Source of the DNA: DASWHX01 sp036397995
GTDB taxonomy: Bacteria; Bacteroidota; Bacteroidia; Cytophagales; Cyclobacteriaceae
DNA length: 28,196 nucleotides
Assembly: GCA_036397995.1 (NCBI GenBank)
Contig: DASWHX010000169.1
Location: 1-28,196, forward strand
Direction: 5' to 3'
Shown here piece by piece: positions 1 to 8,680 of the stretch. Below the pieces are notes generated by a model, which made no database searches, was not told the origin of the DNA, and saw only the letters and a program-made list of their open reading frames with translations. A program made the position numbers and the translations under genes. Within the stretch, counting starts at the first letter, position 1. Each line of letters begins with the position of its first letter.

Positions 1-286
1 CGAAGATAATTTTGAAATTTACTAATTCGTTTTCGGGGAATGTTTGCAATTTGAGCAGGACAACCGGAAGTGATGCAGCCATTAATCCTTTAACCACATC
101 AATTAGCAGAACAATTGTTCCGGCTCTTTTGCCCAGGACACGAAATGTATTAGTGGCACCCGGATTGCCACTCCCGTGTTCCCGAACATCAATGCCATGA
201 TATAATTTGCCGAACCAAACCGCGGTGGGTACCGCACCCAATAAATAAGCGATCAAAATTCCGGCAGTAAGCAAAAAGATTTCCAT
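1..286 (-). CDS. plsY: Glycerol-3-phosphate acyltransferase PlsY, N-terminal part (runs off window)
   Basis: Membrane enzyme that transfers an acyl group from acyl-phosphate to glycerol-3-phosphate, the first acylation of phospholipid synthesis. Read on the minus strand from the ATG at 286; about 95 codons are present and the frame is open at the window edge. Visible signs: a hydrophobic first segment (MEIFLLTAGILIAYLLGAVP), then HGIDVREHGSGNPGATNTFR, which holds the GSGNxGATN glycerophosphate-binding motif of the PlsY family, then a second hydrophobic segment (GTIVLLIDVVKGLMAASLPV). A TAnnTTTG element lies 21 bases before the start. The large gene at 339 lies upstream on the same strand, 52 bases away, so read-through transcription is possible. 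Confidence 0.93.
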   Translation of the reverse strand, partial: MEIFLLTAGILIAYLLGAVPTAVWFGKLYHGIDVREHGSGNPGATNTFRVLGKRAGTIVLLIDVVKGLMAASLPVVLLKLQTFPENELVNFKIIF

Positions 287-307
287 TGTTTAGGTTCTTG
301 GGGATAC

Positions 308-315
308 CAAATATA
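308..315 (-). promoter_or_regulatory. Possible -7 element (TATATTTG) of plsY
   Basis: On the minus strand TATATTTG matches the Bacteroidota -7 consensus TAnnTTTG and lies 21 bases before the plsY ATG. I see no good TTTG -33 partner at 19-22 bases, so this is a weak call. Confidence 0.35.
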
Positions 316-338
316 CGATATTGGTTTAATAGAGAAAA

Positions 339-3300
339 TTACCGGTTGCCGTCTTTTTTCTTTTTTCCTCCAAAACCATCATCAGTCAGATCTTCTTCAA
401 TCGGGGCCGCATTTAATTGGTAGGGTTGCTGGATATTCAGGTAATCATTTCGAAAACGGTTTACAAAGGTGAGTATTTCCGATTCATCTCCAGGGATAAA
501 CACAAATTCTCCAATCTTAGCTTTGCCCGCATTTGATTTGGTCGCGATAAACTCATTGTATGCAGGATTGGAAGAGTATGTTATCAGCTTATTATTCTCA
601 TAACTGAAATAATACCAGGAGTCAACTGATGCTTTCAGAAATAAATCAATGCGCTCACCGTCCAGGCGTTTAATAATTTCCAGAAATCCTTCAAACGAAC
701 CATTTATATCTTCTCTTAGAATATTTGACACTCCAATTCCACCGACACTATAGAATGCTTTATTAATATCAGACCATTTCAGATCTACATTGCTTAAAAC
801 GATGGGTTTAACTACGGCCGGCGAGATGCTTACCAGGGGTATGTACACCATGGCCGATTGTTCTTCATAAGTCTTAGCCACCTTGTCTCCAAAAAGGTTG
901 GCAATTTTATAAAGCAGAGTTGTTTTATCGCCAAGGGCTTCCGGAGCGCCATACAGATTAATCGAATTCTTCAAATCGACTGCCATCAGATCAAACGCCG
1001 ATTGAGGTATGTTAAAAATTATTGACATGAATGCATTAAAATCGAACTCGTTAGTTTCGAGATTTCCTGTACCGACACCCGCGGCAGTAATGCTTCTTGA
1101 TTTATCATTTTCCAGAAACTGAAGAGTTCCGTCAAACGATATGTCGCCGGTTTCTTCATTAAAAGTAAATGACTTTCCGGCAAGGGTCTCACCTGATTCT
1201 TTTTGCGGAGATATGATAATGAATTGCGCGCTATCCTGCAAGTATTTCAGATTGCCGCCCGGACGGAAGAAATCTTCATCATCATAATTCCGCTTGTCGG
1301 TAACGAAGGTGCTATACAAGCTGAAATCATTCACATCGAAATGTAATCCCGCGGAAACATTAAGTCCATTTTCTGTAACACTATTATCAAAATCAAAAAT
1401 CACTTCCTGTTGTTCAGCGGCAGACTGATACCGAATCCATGTATCATATCCCGATATTTTCTTTAGATCAAGTTTCACGTAACCATCAAGTTCAAGTGCC
1501 GGGCTGTTGGCTATCATTTTAACATCACCTTTATAGTACATGCCCGGGGAAATTAAGAGGTTGTCATCCTGTGAAATTCCTCCATTGGCAACTGTGTGGA
1601 ATTCCTGTCTTCTTTTATTGGCAGACAAGTCTTCCAGTCTGAAGTTGGTCAATTTAATTGCAAAAGTATCTTCCGAAGCATTTACAAATTGATAGGTGGC
1701 TTCACCCTCAAATTTCTTCCTGGAGATAATAGTAATTGTACCATCATACAGGCGATGGTATTCATTCAAAGTATCAATAACTAAAGTGGTATTCTTAAGA
1801 GTACCAATCTGTGCATTCTCAAGTATAAGTACTTCTCCGCCTTCAGGAGTTATTTTAGCATCAGCGACTGTTATGAAAGGGATTCCGCTTACTTTTAATT
1901 CCAGCTTCTTAATATCATAAACTGCTTCCGTCGCGTAAAATGCAAGTGAGTCCAAATCTTTCCGGGTAGTGTAGAAGTAAGAATCCTCTAGCTGGAATTG
2001 AGCAGGTTTTGCCATTTTTACAATGGAACTATCCAAATCCCAAACTGCGCTTGGGATGGAGGTTTTAAATTGAGCAAAAGGAAATTCCAAAACATCATCA
2101 CCGGCAACCTCCGGGGTTATTTCTGCAAAGTTTTGTGTGAGGTCAAAATTCAGTTTCACACCATCCGCTTTGAGGACGGGTTTTTCCGGATTGGAGGACT
2201 TAACTTCAAAATCTGCCTGCCGGGCTGAAAAATTATTCTGGTTAAAGGCATACCGGGATGAAACTGACTGTGATCCCCTTGTAAGGAGAGTGCCGGAACC
2301 CTTAATACCGCCTTTGGTTATGTTGGCAGTTCCATCCAGCGTCGCGGTGTTATCATAAATTTGAATTGGTGCCTTCAAATTAGTAATATACATACTGTCT
2401 TTTCTGGGCAGCCATCGGAGTTTATAGTTCTCCACGTAAAGTTTGGGAAATGAAGTGCCTAAGTGAGTTTCTTTCCGCACTTCCGCAACCGAGCCTTCAG
2501 TAGTTACAGAATCCACATAAAAGATAAAGTCATTTGAAATAAGATCGGTTGTGAGATATTTTATTTCTCCATTGCCACGGATTCCAGCTTTATCTAATTT
2601 CATCTTATTAAAAAATCTTGCCGTAGTATTATATAGCGGGTAACCTGAAGGAGGCAATGAATGTTCAAACCCTAATGAGAAGTCAGGCTGTATTTTAAGA
2701 GATTCTTTGAAATCGGGAAACATGCCGCTGCTGCCAAAAGTTCCGGTAAAACCAATTGATGATGGATCGCTATTGCTCAGGCTATCAAGCTTAAAAGGCG
2801 GCACAAGGAAATATACAGACCGGTTATAAACGCCGCCAAGATATTCGGGCCTGTTAAAATAGACTATCGAGCTGGAGCCGGTGCCATCAAATTTCGGATA
2901 ATCGGGAAATATTTTTCTACCGGATTTATTATTTGCACGATTGATAAATAATGTTCCGGATGTCGCCGCCATAGTGCTGCCATCCTCCGAGGCAATAGAG
3001 TCTTCAGGAGTTATACCCGAGATGGCGTTGTCTACTTTTCTCCTCCTGCTGCCTCTTGAGTCCTCTTCCAGAACATAGAATTCAATGGAATCAATTTGAT
3101 TCAACTCCAGAGTGAATGCGTCGTAATTAAATGTGAAATCACGACCGATGTACTCAAAATTGCCGGCAAATACTTTCCCGTCAAACTTAAAAGTGCGGTT
3201 TTCAAGCAATGTAATTGTACTACTATCGGGCTGAATATAAACATCCAGTATTTCACTAATATAAAATTTCTCAATCCCTCGCACAACAATTTGTTCATTG

Positions 3301-5168
3301 GCCATATCAAAGGTTGCATTCGAATTGGTATTAGTGAGGGATAGCATCCTGATATTGTCAAAATCTTTTTTGCTTTTCTGGGCATCCGTCGTGTGCAGGG
3401 CTTTTTCTTTTATTGTTACTTCCTGCGTATTTATATTGTAATCTATAAATCCTGCCCACATTAAATAGAAAAGAGAAGACTTTATGGTATTTCTCTCCAG
3501 ACCGGTGAATTTCTCCAGAGATTCTAAATAGATGGGGGAGCCTTTTTTATTATAATAACCCATTACCATGCTTAGTGGATTGAACTTGTACAAGGCAATT
3601 GATCCCGTAACCTGATCGGGGTTATAATACTCCTTCGATTCGAAGACAGCCGGGATTTCATCCCTGGCATTCAAAATGGAAATTTCAAGACTGTCAGAGT
3701 TCACTTCCCACCTCACAATGTCAGCAATAAAATCCGTGTTAAAAAAACTTGCCGAGTATGGCGTTCTTTTGAAACCACCCTTATCTTTTTGAAGTATCAG
3801 ATCATCGGTTTTAGTATTATAAGAAACACGCACAGTTGGGTGGGTGATTGAATCGCGTTCATGATAAATTACGATGGCTGCCCTTTCCGCCGTAATCAGA
3901 CTGTCACCGAGTTCAAAAAGTCTGGACCGGGCTTTAAATTTCTTCACGCCATTTTTGGTGACTTCAATTTTAGACAACCCTTCAAAAATTGAACTACTTA
4001 CTATTCTTTTGCCATTAAGTGAAAAACCGCCGGTATAGGATAAATCTTCATTGCCAATTCCAACCACTGGAATATTATTTCTGTATGAAATAAACCGGGG
4101 ATAGGAAGTTTTGTTTGTGACAAGACCATTGAATGAGAATATCCCCTCAATTGGTTCAGCAACCTTGCCGGAATAAGTAAGTGTAACATTCTCGGCTTCA
4201 ATAACCGGCCGTTTTGTGTCAAAGTTATATTTTGAAAGTGTTACAAATACTGTATCACCAAGACCGGTTCTTGACCAATCAAATTTACCGCCTTCTCCAA
4301 TAAACATTCCGTCCTTTATCGTAAAACTACCCGCTGTTTTGGAGAGAGTCAATGCTGAATCTATCTGCGTAGTAAATACCAAATCCAATTTCGAAAAAAC
4401 AATTGTAGGTCCACTTACCGGAGGCTGAACGGCATCCTGGATTAAAACGTCTTCAAGAGTTTGAACCGGCTCCTCCTCACCGGATTTTTCATCACCCCAT
4501 TCATTACCCCACTCCGATCCCCATTCTTCTTCTGCAGGCTCAGAGTCCCAGCTTTCGAAGGCTCCTGTGGCTGTGTTTACTTCTTTCTTCTGAATTTCCG
4601 CCTCTTCTTCAATTTCCAAATCCAGGATTGTGACGCTGCCAACATATTCAAAAGTATATTCATCATTAGTTACAATCAGATTAGAAAAGTTGGAGTAATA
4701 AAGAGCACGGAATTCAAAAAAATTACGCATACTGTTAAAGTAAGTCATCAAGTCCCGGCTTTCGAAGGACTTTATCACTTCCTCCGTCATATTCATGTAG
4801 CTCAGCAATTTGGTTTGATTTAATCCTTCCTGATCGATGGCCATTACCAGTGTTTCAAGATATTCCGATAGTCGTCCGTTCAGCTTGTAACCCTTTTCGC
4901 TCATTATTTTGAAATGGGCGATGAGCTTTGTCTGGAGGTCCAGGCCTAAATCCGCCTTCCAGATTCTGCCAACATCTGAAGCGAGTGCTACCAGGACATC
5001 CTGGTTGGAATTCTCCAATCGGTTTTGAAGTTCGGCCAGAAATGTAGCCGGTTCATCCGGAAATGAGGATGACCTTTGTGCCAGAGTTGTGTTAACGGAA
5101 AAAATACCACCAACCCAAAACAGCAACCCGATGATAACCTTTGAACTTATTATCTTCTTAATTGGCAA
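339..5168 (-). CDS. Very large exported beta-rich protein of unknown function
   Basis: I do not recognise a named family. The frame is open from an ATG at 5252, but I place the start at the TTG at 5168: it leaves a normal signal peptide (basic KKIISSK, hydrophobic VIIGLLFWVGGIF, then NTTLAQ) and lies downstream of a plausible promoter at 5198-5228. This gives about 1609 residues. A helical N-terminal part of about 200 residues is followed by a very acidic Trp/Gly/Glu stretch with the repeated units GSEWGNEWGDE. The remaining ~1300 residues are beta-strand-like, with many short FxFxG and VxLxGxG strands, as in large envelope proteins of the LptD/TamB/AsmA type; that comparison is only in style. 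No lipobox cysteine or T9SS C-terminal domain is evident; it ends in KKKKDGNR. Probably periplasmic or outer-membrane associated. Confidence 0.8.
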   Translation of the reverse strand: MPIKKIISSKVIIGLLFWVGGIFSVNTTLAQRSSSFPDEPATFLAELQNRLENSNQDVLVALASDVGRIWKADLGLDLQTKLIAHFKIMSEKGYKLNGRLSEYLETLVMAIDQEGLNQTKLLSYMNMTEEVIKSFESRDLMTYFNSMRNFFEFRALYYSNFSNLIVTNDEYTFEYVGSVTILDLEIEEEAEIQKKEVNTATGAFESWDSEPAEEEWGSEWGNEWGDEKSGEEEPVQTLEDVLIQDAVQPPVSGPTIVFSKLDLVFTTQIDSALTLSKTAGSFTIKDGMFIGEGGKFDWSRTGLGDTVFVTLSKYNFDTKRPVIEAENVTLTYSGKVAEPIEGIFSFNGLVTNKTSYPRFISYRNNIPVVGIGNEDLSYTGGFSLNGKRIVSSSIFEGLSKIEVTKNGVKKFKARSRLFELGDSLITAERAAIVIYHERDSITHPTVRVSYNTKTDDLILQKDKGGFKRTPYSASFFNTDFIADIVRWEVNSDSLEISILNARDEIPAVFESKEYYNPDQVTGSIALYKFNPLSMVMGYYNKKGSPIYLESLEKFTGLERNTIKSSLFYLMWAGFIDYNINTQEVTIKEKALHTTDAQKSKKDFDNIRMLSLTNTNSNATFDMANEQIVVRGIEKFYISEILDVYIQPDSSTITLLENRTFKFDGKVFAGNFEYIGRDFTFNYDAFTLELNQIDSIEFYVLEEDSRGSRRRKVDNAISGITPEDSIASEDGSTMAATSGTLFINRANNKSGRKIFPDYPKFDGTGSSSIVYFNRPEYLGGVYNRSVYFLVPPFKLDSLSNSDPSSIGFTGTFGSSGMFPDFKESLKIQPDFSLGFEHSLPPSGYPLYNTTARFFNKMKLDKAGIRGNGEIKYLTTDLISNDFIFYVDSVTTEGSVAEVRKETHLGTSFPKLYVENYKLRWLPRKDSMYITNLKAPIQIYDNTATLDGTANITKGGIKGSGTLLTRGSQSVSSRYAFNQNNFSARQADFEVKSSNPEKPVLKADGVKLNFDLTQNFAEITPEVAGDDVLEFPFAQFKTSIPSAVWDLDSSIVKMAKPAQFQLEDSYFYTTRKDLDSLAFYATEAVYDIKKLELKVSGIPFITVADAKITPEGGEVLILENAQIGTLKNTTLVIDTLNEYHRLYDGTITIISRKKFEGEATYQFVNASEDTFAIKLTNFRLEDLSANKRRQEFHTVANGGISQDDNLLISPGMYYKGDVKMIANSPALELDGYVKLDLKKISGYDTWIRYQSAAEQQEVIFDFDNSVTENGLNVSAGLHFDVNDFSLYSTFVTDKRNYDDEDFFRPGGNLKYLQDSAQFIIISPQKESGETLAGKSFTFNEETGDISFDGTLQFLENDKSRSITAAGVGTGNLETNEFDFNAFMSIIFNIPQSAFDLMAVDLKNSINLYGAPEALGDKTTLLYKIANLFGDKVAKTYEEQSAMVYIPLVSISPAVVKPIVLSNVDLKWSDINKAFYSVGGIGVSNILREDINGSFEGFLEIIKRLDGERIDLFLKASVDSWYYFSYENNKLITYSSNPAYNEFIATKSNAGKAKIGEFVFIPGDESEILTFVNRFRNDYLNIQQPYQLNAAPIEEDLTDDGFGGKKKKDGNR

Positions 5169-5197
5169 ATTTTCCGGCTTTGATTTATTAAAATAAA

Positions 5198-5228
5198 CGA
5201 AAATAACGCAGATCTTGGGGTTCAGCAA
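5198..5228 (-). promoter_or_regulatory. Candidate promoter of the large exported protein gene
   Basis: On the minus strand TTG (5228-5226), a 20-base spacer and TATTTTCG (5205-5198) resemble the Bacteroidota TTTG/TAnnTTTG promoter with one mismatch in the -7 box. It lies inside the longer open frame starting at 5252, so transcription from here would exclude that ATG and supports the TTG start at 5168. Confidence 0.35.
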
Positions 5229-5287
5229 GGCAAAAAGTTTTCCATTATGCACAATTTAGGACATTCATTTTATACAAGTCCTACCTT

Positions 5288-5316
5288 TTTGTTTTGGTAT
5301 AGTTACTTTATTTTTG
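5288..5316 (+). promoter_or_regulatory. Bacteroidota-type promoter of the DksA-like gene
   Basis: TTTG (5288-5291), 17-base spacer, TATTTTTG (5309-5316), an exact TAnnTTTG match. The ATG at 5325 begins only 8 bases after the -7 box, so the transcript should have almost no 5' leader. The position rules out the upstream ATG at 5247 in the same frame. Confidence 0.6.
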
Positions 5317-5324
5317 CGGCTACT

Positions 5325-5723
5325 ATGGCAAAGGGAAGAAAAAAGAAGGAAAAGACGCGATTCACAGAAAAGGAGTTGAAGGAGTTTGAGACCATTATCA
5401 ATGATAAGCTTGACAAGGCCAGAGGTGAATTCAAAGTTTTAAAGGAAACCCTCAACAGAACCAATGATTCAGGGACAGACAATACCGCCGGCACACTAAA
5501 GATACTTGAAGACGGGGCAGATACACTTGAGAAGGAAAGTCTGAGCCAACTGGCAGCCAGGCAGCAAAAATTCATCGCCCAACTCGAAAATGCCCTGGTT
5601 AGAATAATGAATGGCACTTATGGCGTTTGCGTGGATACCGGCAAATTGATAAGTAAAGAAAGGTTACGTGCAGTGCCACACACCATGCATTCGATTGAGG
5701 CTAAACTTAATCGCGACCGATAG
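5325..5723 (+). CDS. DksA/TraR-family protein with degenerate zinc finger
   Basis: 132-residue protein from the ATG at 5325 (MAKGRKKKEKTRF); an upstream in-frame ATG at 5247 is rejected because the promoter lies between them. A lysine-rich head is followed by a long coiled-coil-like helical region (EKELKEFETIINDKLDKA, through about residue 90) and a C-terminal C4-finger-like segment, YGVCVDTGKLI..ERLRAVPHTMHS. DksA/TraR relatives bind RNA polymerase in the secondary channel and alter initiation during the stringent response. Canonical members have CxxC...CxxC; here only the first cysteine is kept (C-V-D-T) and the last pair is gone, so zinc binding is unlikely, as in other cysteine-poor DksA relatives. 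The fold is well supported; the regulatory role is inferred. The stop codon abuts the scpB start. Confidence 0.85.
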   Translation: MAKGRKKKEKTRFTEKELKEFETIINDKLDKARGEFKVLKETLNRTNDSGTDNTAGTLKILEDGADTLEKESLSQLAARQQKFIAQLENALVRIMNGTYGVCVDTGKLISKERLRAVPHTMHSIEAKLNRDR

Positions 5724-6281
5724 TTGAACTTTCTTAATAACCATATTGAGGCGTTAGTCTTTTGTTCTCCTTCACCCATAAAAGTTAAGGAATTAATGGA
5801 ATGTCTTTCAGAAATGTTTGGAGCCGATATTCCGGAGGAAGATATAACAAAAGCTCTTGAAGATGTGAAGAATAAATATGAGGATGAAGCATTCTCCCTG
5901 CAATTGGTACACACCGGCGGAGGGTATCAGTTCCTAACCAAGCCTGCCTACCAATCCAGTATTTCGATTTTATTGAAACACCAGTCCAGGAAGAGGCTCT
6001 CTACCTCGGCACTTGAAACCTTATCAATTATCGCTTACAAGCAACCTGTATCCAAACCTCAGATTGAACAAATTCGCGGAGTCAATTGCGACTACAGTAT
6101 TCAAAAACTTCTTGACAAAGGACTGATTGAAATTAAAGGTAAGGCGGACTCGGTAGGTAAGCCCATCATCTATGGAACTTCAGAATTCTTTATGGATTAT
6201 TTTGGGATCAATGATCTCCAGGAATTGCCCACACCAAAAGATTTTCAGGCAGAGCAAAATACTATCGGAGAAGAAAAGTAA
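5724..6281 (+). CDS. scpB: Segregation and condensation protein B
   Basis: Kleisin-interacting winged-helix subunit of the SMC-ScpA-ScpB complex that organises and segregates the chromosome. 185 residues from a TTG that directly follows the TAG of the DksA-like gene (TAGTTG), implying translational coupling. Features: IEALVFCSPSPI at the N-terminus, GGGYQFLTKP in the middle, LETLSIIAYKQPVSKPQIEQ (second winged helix) and a C-terminal VGKPIIYGTSEFFMDYFG, all typical of ScpB. The length fits the family. The TTG choice rests on the N-terminal homology starting at once (NFLNNHIEALVF) and the absence of a nearby ATG. ScpA is not in the window. Confidence 0.95.
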   Translation: MNFLNNHIEALVFCSPSPIKVKELMECLSEMFGADIPEEDITKALEDVKNKYEDEAFSLQLVHTGGGYQFLTKPAYQSSISILLKHQSRKRLSTSALETLSIIAYKQPVSKPQIEQIRGVNCDYSIQKLLDKGLIEIKGKADSVGKPIIYGTSEFFMDYFGINDLQELPTPKDFQAEQNTIGEEK

Positions 6282-6313
6282 ATTCTCCGCATTAATCATT
6301 TATCTTTTTAGCA

Positions 6314-7066
6314 TTGAAGAGGAAAAAATCCGGCAACCCGTCAAAATCACCCCCATCTGAATTAATCCGGCTGAACAGGTTTATTGCTAACAGTGGAGTT
6401 TGCTCACGCAGAGAAGCCGATCAATTGATAGAACGGGGATTAATTAAAGTAAATAAGGAAGTAATTACTCAGCTTGGCTATAAAGTGAGACGCGGAGATG
6501 CGGTTTTTTATAAAGGTAAAAAATTATCTCCTGAAAAATACGTATATGTACTCCTGAACAAGCCCAAGGATTACATCACTACAGCCAAAGATCCTGAAGG
6601 AAGGAAAACTGTAATGGAGCTTGTTTCCAATGCCTGCAGTGAGCGGATACTACCTGTGGGAAGATTGGATAGAAATACTACCGGACTTTTGTTGTTCACC
6701 AATCATGGCGAACTTGCCAGGAAGTTGTCACATCCTTCAAATAATGTCCGGAAAATTTACCGGGTTACTGTTGATAAACCTATTTCAAAATCAGATTTAG
6801 ATGCTATTGCCGTAGGAGTGAAACTTGAAGATGGACTTGTTGAGATAGATGACCTGGCTATTTTGAATACGCAAAAAACTGAACTTGGCCTTGAGCTGCA
6901 TAGTGGAAGGAATAGAATTGTCCGAAGATTATTTGAATCATTGGGTTATGATGTTGTAAAACTGGATCGTGCTGTATATGCCGGCCTTACCAAAAAAAAT
7001 CTTTCCCGCGGAAGATGGCGATTTTTGACAGAAAGAGAAGTTGGGATGCTGAACAAAGGATTATGA
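6314..7066 (+). CDS. RluB/RsuA-family rRNA pseudouridine synthase
   Basis: Isomerises a specific uridine in ribosomal RNA to pseudouridine. 250 residues from a TTG; a lysine-rich head precedes an S4 RNA-binding domain at about residues 17-65 (IRLNRFIANSGVCSRREADQ) and the catalytic domain, with GRLDRNTTGLLLFTN carrying the presumed catalytic Asp119 and a C-terminal GRNRIVRRLFESLGYDV block typical of RluB/RluE/RsuA. RluB (23S U2605 type) is the commonest match in this phylum, but RluE/RsuA specificity cannot be excluded, so no symbol is given. It follows scpB by 32 bases, and scpB-rluB adjacency is common in many bacteria. A TATCTTTT box at 6301-6308 lies 5 bases before the TTG and could be a weak internal promoter. 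Confidence 0.92.
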   Translation: MKRKKSGNPSKSPPSELIRLNRFIANSGVCSRREADQLIERGLIKVNKEVITQLGYKVRRGDAVFYKGKKLSPEKYVYVLLNKPKDYITTAKDPEGRKTVMELVSNACSERILPVGRLDRNTTGLLLFTNHGELARKLSHPSNNVRKIYRVTVDKPISKSDLDAIAVGVKLEDGLVEIDDLAILNTQKTELGLELHSGRNRIVRRLFESLGYDVVKLDRAVYAGLTKKNLSRGRWRFLTEREVGMLNKGL

Positions 7067-7182
7067 TTGATCTCAGGCATTTCAAATTATGCCATTTTGA
7101 AAATTAAAATTCCCCGTTTCTAGTTTTGAAAATTCAGAGGGTGGTTCCCGCTGGTCAACAGTCACCCCATGCAGAAGCTTTG

Positions 7183-7255
<73 letters not shown>

Positions 7256-7271
7256 GGTAAAAAAATTCCGA

Positions 7272-7303
7272 CAAAAGTATGATAATTTATTAACTGTCTC
7301 CAA
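7272..7303 (-). promoter_or_regulatory. Promoter of tRNA-Phe
   Basis: On the minus strand TTG (7303-7301), a 21-base spacer and TACTTTTG (7279-7272) form a good Bacteroidota -33/-7 pair. The tRNA 5' end at 7255 is 17 bases beyond the -7 box, a short leader. This is the best-spaced promoter in the window. Confidence 0.65.
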
Positions 7304-7357
7304 GTATTTTAAGAAAATATCGGTAAAATTTGAACAGAATCGAATACTTTTATAAAC

Positions 7358-8680
7358 ATGCTTCTCGTGCAACAGATTACTTTCATCATCGTACTTGCCG
7401 TGGCAATTTTTTTCCTGCGACAAAGGGTTTTGATGATTCGAAGAAACATCCTGATGGGTAAAAACCTTGATCGTTCCGACCGATCATCAGCAAGATGGCA
7501 CACCATGCTTCTGGTTGCCTTTGGACAGAAAAAAATGTTCAAGAATTTTATTCCAGCCTTCCTTCATTTATTGATTTACCTCGGGTTCATCCTCATTAAC
7601 ATTGAAGTACTGGAAATTGTTCTTGATGGAATCCTGGGAACACATCGCTTGTTTGCCCCTTTCCTGGGAGACTTCTATAATTTTCTGATCAATTTCTTTG
7701 AATTCCTTGCCCTGGGAGTGCTGGTTGCCTGCATAATCTTCCTGATTAGAAGGAATGTGCTTAAACTGAAACGATTCCACTCTGCGGAAATGACTGCCTG
7801 GCCCAGGCTGGATGCAAACCTTATTCTGATTATTGAATGTTTTTTGATGGTCGCGATCCTTTCCATGAATGCAGCTGATCAGCTTTTACAACAAGTTCAT
7901 GCCGATGGCTATACTCAAACCGGATCGTTTATTTTTTCAGCCGCATTATTCCCACTCTTTGAAAGCTTGTCACAGACAGGTTTGCTGGTTCTTGAACGTT
8001 TTGCCTGGTGGTTTCATATAATTGGTATTCTTGCCTTTGCCATTTACATTACGTACAGCAAACATTTACACATCTTTATGGCATTCCCAAATACCTACTA
8101 CTCTAATCTGGAATCCAGGGGAAAAATGGATATTATGCCCACTGTTACCAATGAGGTGAAACTGATGTTGGGCTTACAGTCGGAAAGTAGCATTCCACCA
8201 CCTACGGAAGCAGAAAGGTTCGGTGCAAAGGATGTCACGGATCTTTATTGGAAGAATTTGATGGATGCATACGCGTGTACAGAGTGCGGCCGATGTACTG
8301 CAGAGTGTCCCGCAAACCTTACCGGTAAGAAACTTTCACCCAGAAAAATTATGATGGACACACGGGACAGAACAGAAGAATTGGGTAATCATAAAAGTAA
8401 AAATACTACTGACTCAAAATCTTTGCTTGGCGATTATATTACAAAGGAAGAAATTAACGCATGCACCAGTTGCAATGCGTGTGTGGAAGCATGCCCCGTC
8501 AATATTGATCCCTTGTCCATTATTCTGCAGTTGCGCAGGTATGTGACAATGGAAGAATCCGCGGCGCCTGCCTCCTGGAATTCAATGTTCCAAAATATTG
8601 AAACCAACTTTGCACCCTGGAAATTCTCCCCCCAGGACAGATTTAACTGGGCTGAACCTTTGAAGGAAAAAAAACAATGA
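7358..8680 (+). CDS. Membrane-bound Fe-S oxidoreductase subunit (HdrE/D-like, two 4Fe-4S clusters)
   Basis: 440-residue electron-transfer protein. The N-terminal half has about five membrane helices (approximately 4-20, 63-90, 105-131, 152-172, 213-233) resembling a b-type cytochrome/HdrE-like anchor. The C-terminal half carries a bacterial ferredoxin pair: Cys307, 310, 313, 317 (CTECGRCTAECP) and Cys369, 372, 375, 379 (CTSCNACVEACP), each ligating a 4Fe-4S cluster. The next gene overlaps by 4 bases (ATGA) and supplies the cysteine-rich CCG module, so the pair together equals a heterodisulfide-reductase-D/glycolate-oxidase-F-like unit split over two genes. The electron donor and acceptor are unknown; coupling of a thiol or 2-hydroxyacid oxidation to quinone is a reasonable guess. 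A weak TACTTTTA box (7345-7352) lies 5 bases before the ATG. Confidence 0.87.
   Translation: MLLVQQITFIIVLAVAIFFLRQRVLMIRRNILMGKNLDRSDRSSARWHTMLLVAFGQKKMFKNFIPAFLHLLIYLGFILINIEVLEIVLDGILGTHRLFAPFLGDFYNFLINFFEFLALGVLVACIIFLIRRNVLKLKRFHSAEMTAWPRLDANLILIIECFLMVAILSMNAADQLLQQVHADGYTQTGSFIFSAALFPLFESLSQTGLLVLERFAWWFHIIGILAFAIYITYSKHLHIFMAFPNTYYSNLESRGKMDIMPTVTNEVKLMLGLQSESSIPPPTEAERFGAKDVTDLYWKNLMDAYACTECGRCTAECPANLTGKKLSPRKIMMDTRDRTEELGNHKSKNTTDSKSLLGDYITKEEINACTSCNACVEACPVNIDPLSIILQLRRYVTMEESAAPASWNSMFQNIETNFAPWKFSPQDRFNWAEPLKEKKQ

Noticed and set aside
7080..7102. TTTCAAA...TTTGAAA hairpin after the pseudouridine synthase gene as a terminator
   Set aside because: Seven AT-rich base pairs with a 9-base loop and no T-run; too weak to support.
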